This document shows positions 63,278 to 64,000 of a DNA stretch of 64,000 nucleotides, one piece after another; within the stretch, counting starts at the first letter, position 1; every line of letters begins with the position of its first letter. The notes below the pieces were generated by a model. That model did no database searches. It was not told the origin of the DNA and saw only the letters and a program-made list of their open reading frames with translations. A program made the translations under genes and the position numbers. The stretch is from Pseudoalteromonas aliena SW19 (GTDB lineage: Bacteria; Pseudomonadota; Gammaproteobacteria; Enterobacterales; Alteromonadaceae). Location: assembly GCF_014905615.1 (NCBI RefSeq), contig NZ_AQGU01000024.1:62001-126000 (forward strand), given 5' to 3'.

Positions 63278-64000
63278 ATGGAAATGCAAGCAAATAAATG
63301 TGGTCATGAGTGGATTATTTCACTTACCCAACAAGAGGAAGAAGGAGATTTAGACGCTGCACTTATCCAAGTAATTAGCGATTTACTGGAAGTCGATAAT
63401 TTTGCTATTTATATAAATAAGTACTTTTTTGTGCCGGTCCCTCCTAAATTAATTAACACCCCAAGCGATATTGAGCATGTAAAACCGGCTAAAATACAGC
63501 AGCTACTAAGTAAAGCCACTCCAAATAAAGTTAGAGTCAGCCATGCAGGTGGGCATACGGCAAGCTATGTACCTGTTTATCATTTAGAAGATGTGATTGG
63601 TGTGTTGATCATAGAAACACCACAAAAATTACCAGAGCGCATCGGTGTTATGGCTCTACATATTTTAAATATTTATGCCAATCAGCTATGGCTTTTACAC
63701 AAGTCTCGATTAGATCCGCTAACCGAGCTACTAAACAGGCAAACATTTGATAAAAAAGTAATGGAAATAGTGTCTGGCAATGGTTTTTTATTACCAAGGC
63801 AGAACGTTAACAAAGATCGAAGTTGGTATTTAGCGATTGCTGATATCGACTTATTTAAAAATGTGAATGATAATTTTGGCCATGTAGTGGGCGACGGTGT
63901 TATTGCCCAAGTGGCTAAATTATTAAAATATAATTTTAGAGTTGAGGACTACGTATTTAGGTATGGAGGAGAAGAGTTTGCTATTTTATTTCAATCAAGA
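63278..64000 (+). CDS. GAF-GGDEF diguanylate cyclase (3' partial)
   Basis: 241 codons are present and the frame is open at the window end. The N-terminal 145 residues have a GAF-like layout (DLDAALIQVISDLLEVDNFA, then YVPVYHLEDVIGVLIIETP). A GGDEF domain follows from about residue 148 with LDPLTELLNRQTF, IADIDLFKNVNDNFGHVVGD and the active loop RYGGEEFAILF, so cyclic di-GMP synthesis is expected. It has no membrane segment in the visible part, in contrast with the membrane cyclase at 5298. An ATG at 63284 is an alternative start. Confidence 0.9.
   Translation, partial: MEMQANKCGHEWIISLTQQEEEGDLDAALIQVISDLLEVDNFAIYINKYFFVPVPPKLINTPSDIEHVKPAKIQQLLSKATPNKVRVSHAGGHTASYVPVYHLEDVIGVLIIETPQKLPERIGVMALHILNIYANQLWLLHKSRLDPLTELLNRQTFDKKVMEIVSGNGFLLPRQNVNKDRSWYLAIADIDLFKNVNDNFGHVVGDGVIAQVAKLLKYNFRVEDYVFRYGGEEFAILFQSR

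Overview
The window is AT-rich chromosomal DNA from a marine gammaproteobacterium, most likely Pseudoalteromonas or a close Alteromonadales relative. The evidence is the gene orders dksA-gluQRS-pcnB-folK-panB-panC, epd-pgk-fba and phoB-phoR-pstS, a complete proteobacterial dedicated sortase locus of the type known from marine species, and several families of short dispersed repeats. The genus is inferred from gene content; no rRNA or tRNA gene was seen.

Layout. 1-9 kb: the 3' part of a heavy-metal RND pump, a DUF3754 membrane protein, a VTT/DedA-like protein, a diguanylate cyclase and a large DUF2339 membrane protein. 9-17.6 kb: a transporter-fused hybrid histidine kinase (CrbS/MxtR type) divergent from a DUF4212 subunit, a VC2705-type sodium:solute symporter, a cNMP/CBS/DUF294 regulator and a DnaQ-like exonuclease. 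17.6-23.5 kb: an accessory region with nested repeats and an IS4-family element, a secreted beta-barrel protein and a chemoreceptor. It is closed by a second, about 98% identical copy of the exonuclease 3' end. 23.6-28.3 kb: a SIMPL-domain protein, a small membrane protein and epd-pgk-fba. 28.4-32.8 kb: a repeat-rich gap with an unusual array of 19-bp sites, then phoB-phoR-pstS with Pho boxes and a small lipoprotein with a twin CX3C cysteine pattern. 32.8-42.5 kb: panC, panB, folK, pcnB (probable AUU start), gluQRS, dksA, sfsA, pepB, a phosphoribosyltransferase, a YeiL-like regulator and a YgjV-like membrane protein. 42.5-46 kb: an amidohydrolase, three tandem secreted EF-hand proteins and repeats. 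46-51 kb: glrK-qseG-glrR, DUF1543 and an MltC-like transglycosylase. 51-54.5 kb: a GNAT enzyme, small unknown genes and cca. 54.6-61.1 kb: the sortase locus (PdsS, PdsR, PdsO, VIT/VWA sortase target, class GN sortase). 61-64 kb: an EamA permease, proB and the start of a GAF-GGDEF diguanylate cyclase.

The most coherent system is the sortase locus. A two-component pair is divergent from an OmpA-like protein, a VWA target with a C-terminal LPQTD sorting signal, and its own sortase. Between the two arms lie a 21-bp palindrome and four helically phased TTGCCA repeats, a strong candidate control region. The most unexpected smaller observations are the twin-CX3C lipoprotein, the five-copy 19-bp site array bounded by terminal inverted repeats, the nested insertion at 17.9-19.7 kb, and element ends that abut the stop codons of three genes.
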